From Methyloligella sp. (GTDB taxonomy: Bacteria > Pseudomonadota > Alphaproteobacteria > Rhizobiales > JALUTE01), in assembly GCA_027058255.1 (NCBI GenBank), contig JALUTE010000133.1:1-15557 (forward strand): a stretch of 15,557 nucleotides of DNA. Reading direction: 5' to 3'. The translations under genes and the position numbers were made by a program. Under the pieces are notes generated by a model. That model did not search any database. It saw only the letters and a program-made list of their open reading frames with translations, and was not told where the DNA came from. Below, one piece after another: positions 1 through 7,741 of the stretch; position 1 is the first letter of the stretch, and the number at the start of each line of letters is the position of its first letter.

Positions 1-149
1 TCTGAAGCCTGAAGCCTGAAGTGTCGGGGCGCTGACGCGCCACTTGTTCGTCAGGAAAAAAGAGCGTGAGCTCCGCTCACTCGAAAATTCTGGTTTCTGG
101 CTTCTGGCTTCTGGCTTCTGGTTTCCGGTTTCTGGCTTCAGGCTTCAGA
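1..149. repeat. Heptamer repeat array with inverted partner array
   Basis: Positions 88-143 hold eight back-to-back 7-bp units of the form TTCTGG(C/T), with single-base variants TTCCGGT and TTCAGGC, and a partial ninth unit to 148. Positions 2-22 hold three units in the opposite orientation (CTGAAGC, CTGAAGC, CTGAAGT). The outer units match exactly: bases 1-16 are the reverse complement of bases 134-149, so the two arrays form a long inverted repeat around the terminator at 56-80. The stop codon of the leftward SDR gene (145-147) lies inside the array. The left array touches the window edge and may continue beyond it. The cause is probably replication slippage; any function is unknown. Confidence 0.85.
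56..80 (-). terminator. Rho-independent terminator after the pheA-SDR unit
   Basis: Read on the minus strand, positions 80 to 66 form a hairpin GTGAGC-GGA-GCTCAC. After four bases (GCTC) comes a run of six T (positions 61 to 56). The stem can be lengthened by a GAG/CTC pairing with a two-base bulge. It lies about 65 bp past the SDR stop codon, with the heptamer array between, so it fits as the end of the leftward transcription unit. Confidence 0.6.
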
Positions 150-906
150 TGCAGCGCCCGCCATCGACCTCCAGCGCCACGCCGGTGACAAAGGCGGCCT
201 CGTCCGAGGCGAGGAAGAGGGCAGCCTGGGCGACGTCCTCGGGCTTCGACATGCGCCCCATCGGGATGGTGGCGACGAAGGCGGCACGGTTCTCAGGCGT
301 GTCGGGCTTGCCCATGAAGCGCTCGAGCAGCCCCGTCTCGCCGATGACGGGGCACAGGCAATTGACGCGGATCTTGTCGGGGGCGAGCTCCACCGCCATG
401 GACTTGGTGAGGGTGATGGCCGCGCCCTTGGAGCCGTTGTACCAGGTAAGCCCCGGCCTCGGCCTCAGGCCCGCGGTCGAGGCGGTGTTGATGATGACCC
501 CGCCGCCGCGCCGGCGCAGAACCGGAACCGCCTCGAGGGCTGCCAGGTAGATGGCCTTCACATTGACCGCATAGATCCGGTCGAACTCGTCTTCCGCCAC
601 CTCCAGCATGGGCTGGTTCACATGGGTGTAGCCGGCATTGTTGACGAGGATGTCGAGGCCACCGAGCTGCGTTTCGGCCTGTCGGACCATCGCGGCCACA
701 TCGGCGCGCCGGGTCACGTCCGCCGTGCAGGCCATGGCGGCCTCGCCGATGCCTCGAGCGACGCGCTCGGCGCCGGCGCCGTCAATGTCGGCGACGACCA
801 CCCGCGCGCCCTCTTGGGCGAACAGCTCGGCCATGGCGCGCCCGAACCCGCTCGCCGCGCCGGTAATGACGGCAGTCTTGCCCGCAAGTCGTCCATGGTC
901 CGCCAT
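145..906 (-). CDS. SDR family NAD(P)-dependent oxidoreductase
   Basis: A classical short-chain dehydrogenase/reductase of 253 residues, the usual length. It is a cytoplasmic single-domain Rossmann enzyme that oxidises or reduces an alcohol/carbonyl pair. Visible motifs are TGAASGFG at 15-22 (dinucleotide binding), Asp40 at the end of strand 2 (which favours NAD over NADP), NNAG at 89-92, Asn115, Ser143 and Tyr156-x3-Lys160 as the catalytic set, and a C-terminal EVDGG motif. The start is supported by a strong GGAGGGGAGGGAG ribosome site just upstream. It lies 75 bp downstream of pheA on the same strand and probably shares its transcript. Its last codons and stop run into the heptamer array. 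Such proteins are often labelled glucose 1-dehydrogenase or 3-oxoacyl-ACP reductase, but the substrate cannot be read from the sequence. Confidence 0.93.
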   Translation of the reverse strand: MADHGRLAGKTAVITGAASGFGRAMAELFAQEGARVVVADIDGAGAERVARGIGEAAMACTADVTRRADVAAMVRQAETQLGGLDILVNNAGYTHVNQPMLEVAEDEFDRIYAVNVKAIYLAALEAVPVLRRRGGGVIINTASTAGLRPRPGLTWYNGSKGAAITLTKSMAVELAPDKIRVNCLCPVIGETGLLERFMGKPDTPENRAAFVATIPMGRMSKPEDVAQAALFLASDEAAFVTGVALEVDGGRCI

Positions 907-981
907 CTGCTCCCTCCCCTCCTAGCGTAAGGATGCCCAAACCGATGGCTGGGAGCGCGTGCGCCTGCGCGCCTCCTGCCG

Positions 982-1959
982 TTACTGAGCCAATGTCGCA
1001 CGGAAGGGGCTGGCCGGGTAGACGCCCAAGAGGCGGACCTCGCTGGAGAAGAAGGCGAGCTCCTCGAGCGCGAGCTCGACGGCCCGCTCGCTCGGATGGC
1101 CTGCGATGTCGGCATAGAACATGGTGGCGTTGAACGAGCCCTCGAGTTGGTAGGACTCGAGCTTGGTCATGTTCACCCCGTTGGTGGCAAAGCCGCCGAG
1201 CGCCTTGTAGAGCGCGGCCGGCACGTTGCGGACCCGGAAGACGAAGGTGGTGATGACGGGCCCGTTGCCGGGCTCCGGCGGCGAAGGCTCTGCGGCGAGC
1301 ACGAGGAAGCGGGTCGTGTTGTGCGCTTCGTCCTCCACGTCGCGCATCAGGATGTCGAGGCCGTAGACCTCGGCGGCGAGCGCGGAGGCGATGGCGGCCA
1401 TGCGCTTGTCCGCGCTCTCGGCGACGATGCGCGCGGCGCCCGCGGTGTCGGCCTCGGGAACGGGCTTGAGGCCGAGCTTGGCTATGGTCCTGCGGCACTG
1501 GCCGAGGGCCTGGGTGTGGCTGAGAACGGTCTCCAGATCCTCGAGCCGCGCGCCGGGCAGGGCGAGGAGCTGGTGGCGCACCCGTTCGAAATGCTCGGCC
1601 ACGATGTGGAGCTCGGCGTCCGGCAGAAGGTGATGGATATCCGCAACGCGCCCGGCGACCGAGTTCTCGATCGGAATCATCGCATAGCGCGCATCGCCAT
1701 GGCGCACGGCGGCGAGAGCATCCTCGAAGGTGGCTGCGGGCCTGGCTTCGAGGTCGGGATAGGCGGCCTTGCAGGCGATGTGCGAATTGGCGCCGGGCTC
1801 GCCCTGATAGACGATCACGGGCGGCGGCGTCCTCTTCTCCACCTGCGCCTCGGCCTCGTGCGCCCGCCGTGGCGCGCGCGTGCGCGCCTTGCCTCGGCCG
1901 CGCGCCTTGGCGGGCGTGGAGCCGGTTGTCCTGTCTGTACGGCGCTGGGCGCGGGTCAT
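982..1959 (-). CDS. pheA: Prephenate dehydratase
   Basis: A monofunctional prephenate dehydratase, which converts prephenate to phenylpyruvate in phenylalanine synthesis in the cytoplasm. From the ATG at 1957-1959 it has 325 residues. The catalytic domain starts near residue 48 with the conserved stretch VIVYQGEPGANSH, and includes IPIENSVAGRV and the HNTTRF motif that carries the catalytic Thr-Arg-Phe. A C-terminal ACT regulatory domain follows (VRNVPAALYKALGGFATNGVN, then KLESY), which in this family binds phenylalanine for feedback inhibition. No chorismate mutase domain is present. The first 45 or so residues are an unusual Arg/Lys/Ala-rich extension not needed for the fold, so a later start, such as a GTG near residue 40, is possible. 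In many related genomes kdsB sits between pheA and the divergent cytochrome c gene; here it is absent. Confidence 0.93.
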   Translation of the reverse strand: MTRAQRRTDRTTGSTPAKARGRGKARTRAPRRAHEAEAQVEKRTPPPVIVYQGEPGANSHIACKAAYPDLEARPAATFEDALAAVRHGDARYAMIPIENSVAGRVADIHHLLPDAELHIVAEHFERVRHQLLALPGARLEDLETVLSHTQALGQCRRTIAKLGLKPVPEADTAGAARIVAESADKRMAAIASALAAEVYGLDILMRDVEDEAHNTTRFLVLAAEPSPPEPGNGPVITTFVFRVRNVPAALYKALGGFATNGVNMTKLESYQLEGSFNATMFYADIAGHPSERAVELALEELAFFSSEVRLLGVYPASPFRATLAQ

Positions 1960-2035
1960 GGCACTCGTCCGGGGCGGCGGCTGGTGTCGGGGCGGTGTGG
2001 CGATGGCCTCTCGGCTTCCATCGGCTTCGCCTGCA

Positions 2036-2063
2036 TTGATAACGTTCCGCGGGGATGTTGCAA
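2036..2063 (-). promoter_or_regulatory. Candidate promoter for pheA (leftward)
   Basis: On the minus strand TTGCAA (2063-2058) is followed after 16 bp by TATCAA (2041-2036). This would start transcription near 2029, about 70 bases before the pheA ATG. The -35 hexamer is the same palindromic TTGCAA used by the rightward candidate. Prediction is by eye; alphaproteobacterial promoters often deviate from this consensus. Confidence 0.4.
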
Positions 2064-2085
2064 GGTCCCTTGGAACGCCTATATT
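2058..2085 (+). promoter_or_regulatory. Candidate promoter for cytochrome c gene (rightward)
   Basis: TTGCAA (2058-2063), 16 bp spacer, TATATT (2080-2085). The predicted transcript would begin near 2092 and carry a 5' leader of about 140 bases before the cytochrome c start at 2235. The region 1960-2234 holds no convincing gene of its own. Confidence 0.4.
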
Positions 2086-2234
2086 GAGCCGCCCCCAGCC
2101 GCCGAGGAGCGGTGGCCGGGGCGTGAGCTGCCGCATGTCGGCGAGGCGGCCGCGGAATAGGAGCGACCTGGGGATGATCGAGGCTGGCCGGCTCGCATGT
2201 TGCGTCCGGCCCGGGCGAGAGGGGGTGGAACACG

Positions 2235-2846
2235 ATGGATGCCTATGAGTTCAACAAGATCGCAGGAGCTGTTTTGGGGTCTCTGCTCGTTCTGGTGGGC
2301 ACCAAGGTTCTGGTGGACGAGCTGACGAAGGAGGAAGAGGAGCCGGCGGTGCACCGGGTGGTGGCGGGCGCAGAGGGGGCCCGCTCCGAGGCCGCCAAGG
2401 GAGAGGCGTCTCCGGCCGCCGAGGGGGGCAGTGCGAAGGCCGGCGCAACAGCGGGCGGCGCGGGCACGGCCAAGGCGGGCGGCGGGCAGGCGAGCGGCCT
2501 CGCGGCCCTGCTCAGCGCCGCCAATGCCGAGCGCGGCGCCAAGCTGGTGAAGAAATGCGTGGCGTGCCACAGCTTCACCAAGGGTGGGCCCAACAAGGTC
2601 GGCCCTGCGCTCTATGGCATCGTCGGACGAGACGTCGCTGCCGTCCCGGGCTTCTCCTACTCCAAGGCCCTGCGTGGCAAGGGCGGCAAGTGGACCTATG
2701 AGATGCTCGACTGCTTCCTCGCCAAGCCGCGCAAATGCGTGCCCGGCACCAAGATGGCATTCGCCGGCCTGAAAAAGGCGCGCGACCGCGCCGATCTCAT
2801 CGCCCATATGCGCATGCTTTCCGACAATCCGTTGCCGCTGCCCTGA
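2235..2846 (+). CDS. Membrane-anchored class I cytochrome c
   Basis: A 203-residue c-type cytochrome that carries electrons in the periplasm while tethered to the inner membrane. Residues 10-27 are a hydrophobic anchor (uncleaved signal) after a short N-terminus. Residues 33-90 are an acidic, then Ala/Gly-rich flexible linker. The globular haem domain follows: haem attachment motif CVACH at 108-112 and the distal ligand Met174 in VPGTKM. This layout matches the CycM/cytochrome c552 group known from rhizobia, where such proteins pass electrons from the bc1 complex to a terminal oxidase. Cys160 and Cys168 are additional and could form a disulfide near the Met ligand. A purine-rich site (GAGAGGGGGTGGA) precedes the ATG. 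The gene is divergent from pheA. The physiological partner oxidase is not visible here. Confidence 0.93.
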   Translation: MDAYEFNKIAGAVLGSLLVLVGTKVLVDELTKEEEEPAVHRVVAGAEGARSEAAKGEASPAAEGGSAKAGATAGGAGTAKAGGGQASGLAALLSAANAERGAKLVKKCVACHSFTKGGPNKVGPALYGIVGRDVAAVPGFSYSKALRGKGGKWTYEMLDCFLAKPRKCVPGTKMAFAGLKKARDRADLIAHMRMLSDNPLPLP

Positions 2847-2851
2847 ATTCG

Positions 2852-2865
2852 GCCCGCTCTCGGGC
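2852..2865 (+). other. Short GC hairpin between cytochrome c and yejA-like genes
   Basis: GCCCG-CTCT-CGGGC forms a five-pair stem with a four-base loop just past the cytochrome c stop codon. No T run follows, so it is not a typical intrinsic terminator; it may attenuate readthrough or simply be chance in GC-rich DNA. Confidence 0.25.
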
Positions 2866-2928
2866 TATGAAGGTGCGTGCATGGATGCGCGAAGGCGCGT
2901 GACGGTGATGTCGAGGCAGAGGGGTGCC

Positions 2929-4791
2929 ATGGCTGGTCTTTCGGGTTTGCATGTTCGGGCTATGGCGGCGGTGGTGGCCCTTGTCTTGTCGGCGACAGGG
3001 GCCCTGGCCGGGCCTCCGGCGCGCCAGCATGCGCTTTCGCTGGTGGGCACGCCGCAATACGGGGCCGATTTCACGCATTTCGACTGGGTGCGCCCGGACG
3101 CGCCCAAGGGCGGAGCGGTGCGCCTTGCCGCGCTCGGCACCTTCGACAGCCTCAACCAGTTTCCCATCAAGGGCAACGCCGCCAATGGCCTCGGCCTGCT
3201 CTATGACACCCTCATGGCGACCAGTCTGGACGAGCCGTCGACGGAATATGGTCTCATTGCCGAATGGGTGTCCTATCCGGAGGACTTCTCTTCCGTGACC
3301 TTCGCCCTTCGCCCCGAGGCGCGCTTTCACGACGGCAAGCCCATCACCGCCGAGGATGTGATCTTCTCCCTCGACATTCTCAAGACGGTGAACCCGTTCT
3401 ACCGCGCCTATTACAAGAACGTGGTGGCGGTGGAGAAGACGGGCGCGCGGGAGGTCACGTTCCGCTTCAATGTGAAGAACAATCGCGAGCTGCCGCAGAT
3501 CGTCGGCCAGCTTCCCATCCTCCCCAAGCACTATTGGACGGGCAAGGGCCCGGACGGCAAGGCGCGCGATCTCGCCCGCACCACGCTGGAGCCGCCACTC
3601 GGCTCCGGGCCCTATCGCATCGGCAAGGTGGAGGCGGGACGGTCCATCACCTATGAGCGGGTGCCGGACTACTGGGCGCGGGACCTGCCGGTCTCCCGCG
3701 GCCAGTGGAACTTCGCGTCGATCCGCTTCGACTATTTCCGCGATTCCACCATCGCCTTCCAGGCCTTCAAGGCGGGCAAGATCGACTATTACGAGGAGAG
3801 CAGCTCCAAGAACTGGGCCACGGGCTATGACTTCCCGGCGGTGAAAAAGGGCTGGGTGAAGCGCGAGGAGGTGGAGCAGAAGACGGCCGCGCCCATGCAG
3901 GGCTTCGTGCTCAATCTGCGCCGGGCCAAGTTCCGGGACCGGCGCGTGCGCCGGGCCTTCAATCTTGCCTTCGACTTCGAATGGGCGAACAAGAACCTCT
4001 TCTATGGCCAGTACAAGCGCGTCTCGAGCTATTTCGAGAACACCGAGCTTGCCGCGCGCGGCCTGCCCGAGGGGCGGGAGCTAGAGATCCTGAACACGGT
4101 GCGCGATCTCGTGCCGCCCGAGGTGTTCACCAAGCCCTACACCAACCCCGTGGGCGGCGGGCAGCGGGCCATGCGGCGCAATCTGCGCCGGGCGGTGGCG
4201 CTCCTGCGCGAGGCGGGCTGGGTCATCAAGTCCGGCGTGCTCACCCATACCGGCACCGGCGAGCGCATGGAGGTCGAGTTCCTCATCGTCTCGCCCCTCT
4301 TCGAGCGCATCATCCTGCCCTATGTGCGCAACCTCGCCCGCCTCGGCATCAAGGCGCGGGTGCGCCTGGTCGACTCCTCCCAGTATCGCAAGCGCCTCGA
4401 CACCTTCGACTTCGACATCGTGGTGGCGAGCTTCGCCCAGTCCCACTCGCCCGGCAATGAGCAGCGCGACTTCTGGGGCTCGGCCGCCGCCGACCGCCAG
4501 GGCAGCCGCAACCTCATCGGCATCAAGGACAAGGCGGTGGATGCGCTCATCGACCGGATCATCTTCGCGAAATCCCGCGCGGAGCTGGTGGCCGCCACGC
4601 GGGCGCTCGACCGGGTGCTGCTCTGGAACTTCTACATCGTGCCGCAATGGTATGCGCCGAGGGCGCGCATCGCCTATTGGGCCAAGTTCGCCCACCCCAA
4701 GCGCCTGCCGAGCCTTCGCGTGGGCTTCCTGCAGGTCTGGTGGTACGACGAGGCGGCGGCCCGCCGCCTCGCCGAGGCACGAGGGCGGTGA
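2929..4791 (+). CDS. yejA: YejA-like ABC transporter substrate-binding protein 1
   Basis: A periplasmic solute-binding protein of family 5 (OppA/DppA fold), of the YejA subgroup that binds oligopeptides or microcin C-like compounds for the YejBEF importer. From the ATG at 2929 it has 620 residues, normal for YejA. An N-terminal signal peptide (about residues 1-27, ending ALA) is followed by the family opening HALSLVGTPQYGADF and DAPKGG, then LRPEARFHDGKPITAEDV, TTLEPPLGSGPYR, FDYFRDS, NLRRAKFRDRRVRRAF, FDFEW and SPGNEQRDFWGS. The start at 2929 has GAGG six bases upstream and gives a compact signal peptide. An ATG at 2881, also with a purine-rich site, would add 16 residues and is the alternative. 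The stop overlaps the next start (TGATG). No yejB, yejE or yejF lies in the window, so the transporter must be encoded elsewhere or the protein serves another role. Confidence 0.9.
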   Translation: MAGLSGLHVRAMAAVVALVLSATGALAGPPARQHALSLVGTPQYGADFTHFDWVRPDAPKGGAVRLAALGTFDSLNQFPIKGNAANGLGLLYDTLMATSLDEPSTEYGLIAEWVSYPEDFSSVTFALRPEARFHDGKPITAEDVIFSLDILKTVNPFYRAYYKNVVAVEKTGAREVTFRFNVKNNRELPQIVGQLPILPKHYWTGKGPDGKARDLARTTLEPPLGSGPYRIGKVEAGRSITYERVPDYWARDLPVSRGQWNFASIRFDYFRDSTIAFQAFKAGKIDYYEESSSKNWATGYDFPAVKKGWVKREEVEQKTAAPMQGFVLNLRRAKFRDRRVRRAFNLAFDFEWANKNLFYGQYKRVSSYFENTELAARGLPEGRELEILNTVRDLVPPEVFTKPYTNPVGGGQRAMRRNLRRAVALLREAGWVIKSGVLTHTGTGERMEVEFLIVSPLFERIILPYVRNLARLGIKARVRLVDSSQYRKRLDTFDFDIVVASFAQSHSPGNEQRDFWGSAAADRQGSRNLIGIKDKAVDALIDRIIFAKSRAELVAATRALDRVLLWNFYIVPQWYAPRARIAYWAKFAHPKRLPSLRVGFLQVWWYDEAAARRLAEARGR

Positions 4792-5708
4792 TGCGGCTGG
4801 CGGCCGTCATGGCCCTTTTCGCGGCGGGCGTGATCGTCGCCAGTGCGTCGCCGGGACATGCAGAACACGAGGGCGGCCCTGCGGACCGGTCCTTTGCCCG
4901 GGCAGTCTCCGGTTTCAAGGAGCGTGCGAGGGAAGACCCGACGCTCTGGCTCTCCGCGACGAGCCCCTGGGCGCCCTATCTGAAGCGGCCTTTCGTCGAT
5001 GGTCTCGCGCCTGATGCGCGCGAGCGCCTGCGCCGGCTCGCCCGCGATGGCCAGTGCGCGCGGGTCCTGACCGGCATCGCCCGTGGTCTGTGGGCGCTTC
5101 ACCCCGAGATGAAGGCCGCCTTCCTCGACGATGGCGTACGCGCCGTCTTCGAGACTGAGATCGCGCCCCGAGTCTCGCTCGACTATCGCCGCTGCCGCGC
5201 CCGCGCGCTCATCATTCCGGTCATCGAGGCGCATCGGCGCAAATGGCCGGGCGAGCCCGACGACCTCATCGACCTGCCCCCCGTGACGGCGGCAGGGGCG
5301 GCTCGTGCCGGCGCCTCGCCGCTCTCGAAGGAGGCCGCTGCATTCGGCAGGGGCGTGGCCAAGCTTGTCCGCCTCGGCATCTGCCATGGATTTGCTCCTG
5401 CGCTCGGCGATCTGCGCGAGCTTGTGGCACGCTTCCGCGTCGTGCTCTTTTCCGGCGTCGAGGCACTCTATGTCGACCATGTTCTGGCGGCTGCCGGCCT
5501 CGAGGCGGACATCGACGCTCTTCAGCGCAGGCATCTCGGGATGAAAGCGGACATGGCGCGCGAGCCGCAGAAGCGGATGGCGATGCGCGCCGCGTTGCAG
5601 CGAGGCGATCTCGCCGGCGCGCGCGCGCTCGTGCCGGGCCTGACGAAACCATGCCGAACATCCCTGGGCAGGGGGCAGCCCACCGGGGAGGGACGAGACG
5701 AAGGATGA
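4791..5708 (+). CDS. Secreted protein of unknown function between two YejA genes
   Basis: A 305-residue protein I do not recognise. Residues 1-24 are a clear Sec signal peptide (MRLAAVMALF onward, ending GHA), so it is likely periplasmic. The rest looks mainly helical and rich in Arg and Ala, with four cysteines (89, 135, 198, 288) that could form two disulfides, and Trp-containing stretches at 53-60 (LWLSATSPW) and 100-104. No transmembrane segment, enzyme motif or lipobox is evident. Its ATG shares a base with the stop of YejA-like 1 (TGATG), and its TGA lies inside the ATGATG start of YejA-like 2, so the three genes are probably translationally coupled. The context suggests an accessory role with the binding proteins, for example as a partner or chaperone, but this is inference. 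An upstream in-frame ATG at 4647 lies inside yejA-like 1 and lacks a signal peptide, so I rejected it. Confidence 0.8.
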   Translation: MRLAAVMALFAAGVIVASASPGHAEHEGGPADRSFARAVSGFKERAREDPTLWLSATSPWAPYLKRPFVDGLAPDARERLRRLARDGQCARVLTGIARGLWALHPEMKAAFLDDGVRAVFETEIAPRVSLDYRRCRARALIIPVIEAHRRKWPGEPDDLIDLPPVTAAGAARAGASPLSKEAAAFGRGVAKLVRLGICHGFAPALGDLRELVARFRVVLFSGVEALYVDHVLAAAGLEADIDALQRRHLGMKADMAREPQKRMAMRAALQRGDLAGARALVPGLTKPCRTSLGRGQPTGEGRDEG

Positions 5709-7546
5709 TGTTTCGACAACGAGACTTGCGGCCGATTGGCCTTTCAGTCGTCCTGTGCATATGGATGGCCAGTCACGCCATCGCCCTTGCGCAGGCGAAG
5801 AGCCATGGGCTCTCGGCTTTCGGGGCGCTGAAATATCCGGCCGATTTCAAGCATTTCGACTATGTGAACCCGAAGGCGCCCAAGGGCGGCAGCCTCTCTA
5901 TGATCGGCACCTCGGGGCGCATCACCTTCAACAGCTTCAACAATTACATCCTCAAGGGCGACCCGGCCGAGGGGCTCGCGCTGCTCTTCGACAGCCTCAT
6001 GGTGCGCGCCTTCGACGAGCCCGACGCCATGTATGGCCTGGTGGCCCGCGCCGTCTCCCTTGCGCCGGACCGCCGCGCCGCGACCTTTTATCTCCGCCCG
6101 GAGGCACGCTTTGCCGACGGCACGCCGCTCACCGCTGCCGATGTGGTCTTCTCTTTCGAGGTGCTGAAGGAGAAGGGCCACCCCGCCATCCGCCTGCCCT
6201 TGCGCGACGTGGTGAAGGCCGAGGCGCTCGACGCCCACACCGTTCGCTACAGCTTCAAGGGCCAGCGCACCCGCGACCTGCCCCTGTTCGTGGCGGGCCT
6301 GCCCATCTTCTCGAAGGCCTATTACGCCACCCGGCCCTTTGATGAGACCACGCTCGAGCCGCCGCTCGGCTCGGGGCCCTATCGCCTCGTCAAGTTCAAG
6401 CAGGGGGCGTTCGTTACTTATGAGCGGCGCAAGGACTATTGGGGCTGGCACCTGCCCGTGAATGTTGGGCGATACAACTTCGATCGACTCCGCTTCGAAT
6501 ATTTCCGCGATCGCACCGCCGAGCTCGAGGGCCTCAAGGCCGGCGCCTTCGACTTGCGCGAGGAGTTCACCTCCCGCGACTGGGCCACGGCCTATGACAT
6601 TCCGCAGGTGCGCTCGGGCCGCCTGAAGCGCATGGTTCTGCCGGACGAGCGCCCCTCCGGCGCGCAGGGCTTCTTCCTCAATCTGCGCCGGGCCAAGTTC
6701 CAGGACATCCGGGTGCGCAAGGCCCTCGATCTCGCCTTCGATTTCGAATGGACCAACAGGAACCTGTTCTACGGGCTTTATAAACGCACGGAGAGCTTTT
6801 TCGAGAACTCCGACATGAAGGCGGTGGGCCCGCCAAGCCCGGAGGAGCGCGCCCTGCTCGCCCCCTTCCGCGACCAATTGCCGAAAGAGGTGTTCGGCCC
6901 GCCCTACCGCCCGCCGCGCACCGATGGCTCGGGCCAGGACCGGCGCAATCTGCGCGCCGCCGCGCGTCTCCTGCGCGCCGCCGGCTGGACCATCCGCGAC
7001 GGCCGGCGGGTCAACGGGAAGGGCGAGCCGCTCGAGATCGAGTTTCTCATCTTCTCGCCGGGTTTCGAGCGGGTGATCGCGCCCTATGTGAAGAACCTCA
7101 AGATCCTCGGCATCAATGCGCGCATCCGCCGGGTCGACCCGTCGCAATATGAGCAGCGGGTGAAGAGCTTCGATTTCGACATCTGCGTGCAGCGCTATGC
7201 CCTCAATCTCACCCCCGGTGTGGAGCTGCGCAATTTCTGGGGCTCGAAGGCGGCGCGCACGCCGGGCAGTTTCAACCTTTCCGGTATTGCAAGCCCCGTC
7301 ATTGACGCGCTCATCGAGAAAGTGATCGAGGCGCCGAGCCGCAAGGCGCTCATTGCCGCGACCCGCGCCCTCGACCGCGTCCTGCGCGCCGGCCATTACT
7401 GGGTGCCCCACTGGTACAAGGCCGCCCATCACCTCGTCTTCTGGAACAAGTTCTCCTGGCCGAAGGTGAAACCCAGATACGACCGCGGCGTCATCGAGAC
7501 TTGGTGGTTTGATGAGGCCAAGGCTGCGCGGCTCAAGGAGAAATAG
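5705..7546 (+). CDS. yejA: YejA-like ABC transporter substrate-binding protein 2
   Basis: A second family-5 solute-binding protein of the YejA subgroup, 613 residues, exported by a signal peptide (residues 1-29, ending AIALA). It clearly shares ancestry with YejA-like 1. Shared landmarks are HFDYVNPKAPKGG, LRPEARFADGTPLTAADV, TTLEPPLGSGPYR, FEYFRDR, NLRRAKFQDIRVRKA, FDFEW, LFYG, ELRNFWGSKA and a C-terminal ETWWFDEA. The two copies differ at many positions, for example TPGVELRNFWGS here against SPGNEQRDFWGS in copy 1, which points to different ligands. The start at 5705 (or the adjacent ATG at 5708) overlaps the preceding stop and has GGAGGG and GAAGG sites upstream. Brucella encodes a comparable YejA1-YejA2 pair, but there the pair is followed by yejB, yejE and yejF; here a CoA-binding gene follows. 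Confidence 0.9.
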   Translation: MMFRQRDLRPIGLSVVLCIWMASHAIALAQAKSHGLSAFGALKYPADFKHFDYVNPKAPKGGSLSMIGTSGRITFNSFNNYILKGDPAEGLALLFDSLMVRAFDEPDAMYGLVARAVSLAPDRRAATFYLRPEARFADGTPLTAADVVFSFEVLKEKGHPAIRLPLRDVVKAEALDAHTVRYSFKGQRTRDLPLFVAGLPIFSKAYYATRPFDETTLEPPLGSGPYRLVKFKQGAFVTYERRKDYWGWHLPVNVGRYNFDRLRFEYFRDRTAELEGLKAGAFDLREEFTSRDWATAYDIPQVRSGRLKRMVLPDERPSGAQGFFLNLRRAKFQDIRVRKALDLAFDFEWTNRNLFYGLYKRTESFFENSDMKAVGPPSPEERALLAPFRDQLPKEVFGPPYRPPRTDGSGQDRRNLRAAARLLRAAGWTIRDGRRVNGKGEPLEIEFLIFSPGFERVIAPYVKNLKILGINARIRRVDPSQYEQRVKSFDFDICVQRYALNLTPGVELRNFWGSKAARTPGSFNLSGIASPVIDALIEKVIEAPSRKALIAATRALDRVLRAGHYWVPHWYKAAHHLVFWNKFSWPKVKPRYDRGVIETWWFDEAKAARLKEK

Positions 7547-7741
7547 CCGCAGCATCCGACCGAATGGGCGCCTCCCCCTGACAGAGACACCAACAAGGCC
7601 CCGTCTCACGAAGGGGCGCAAATGGCGGCCGAGGCTGCGAAATGTGCTTGACAACACACGCGGATGCGGCCCTTCAAGGGGCGGGAGCGAGAAGAGATAG
7701 CAGGCGCTGCAACGAGATGGGACTGGCCCCGGGGGCGAGCG

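Noticed and set aside
44..550. Plus-strand reading frame of 168 codons over the repeat array and the SDR end
   Set aside because: It runs antisense to a well-supported SDR gene, begins in the repeat region and shows low-complexity composition; it reflects high-GC frame openness.
782..2233. Minus-strand reading frame of 483 codons overlapping pheA
   Set aside because: It is in another frame on the same strand as pheA, is very rich in Arg/Pro/Ala and has no recognisable motif.
7598..7617. GCCCC...GGGGC pairing after YejA-like 2 as a terminator
   Set aside because: The stem has only five pairs with a ten-base loop and no T run; it could be chance in GC-rich sequence.
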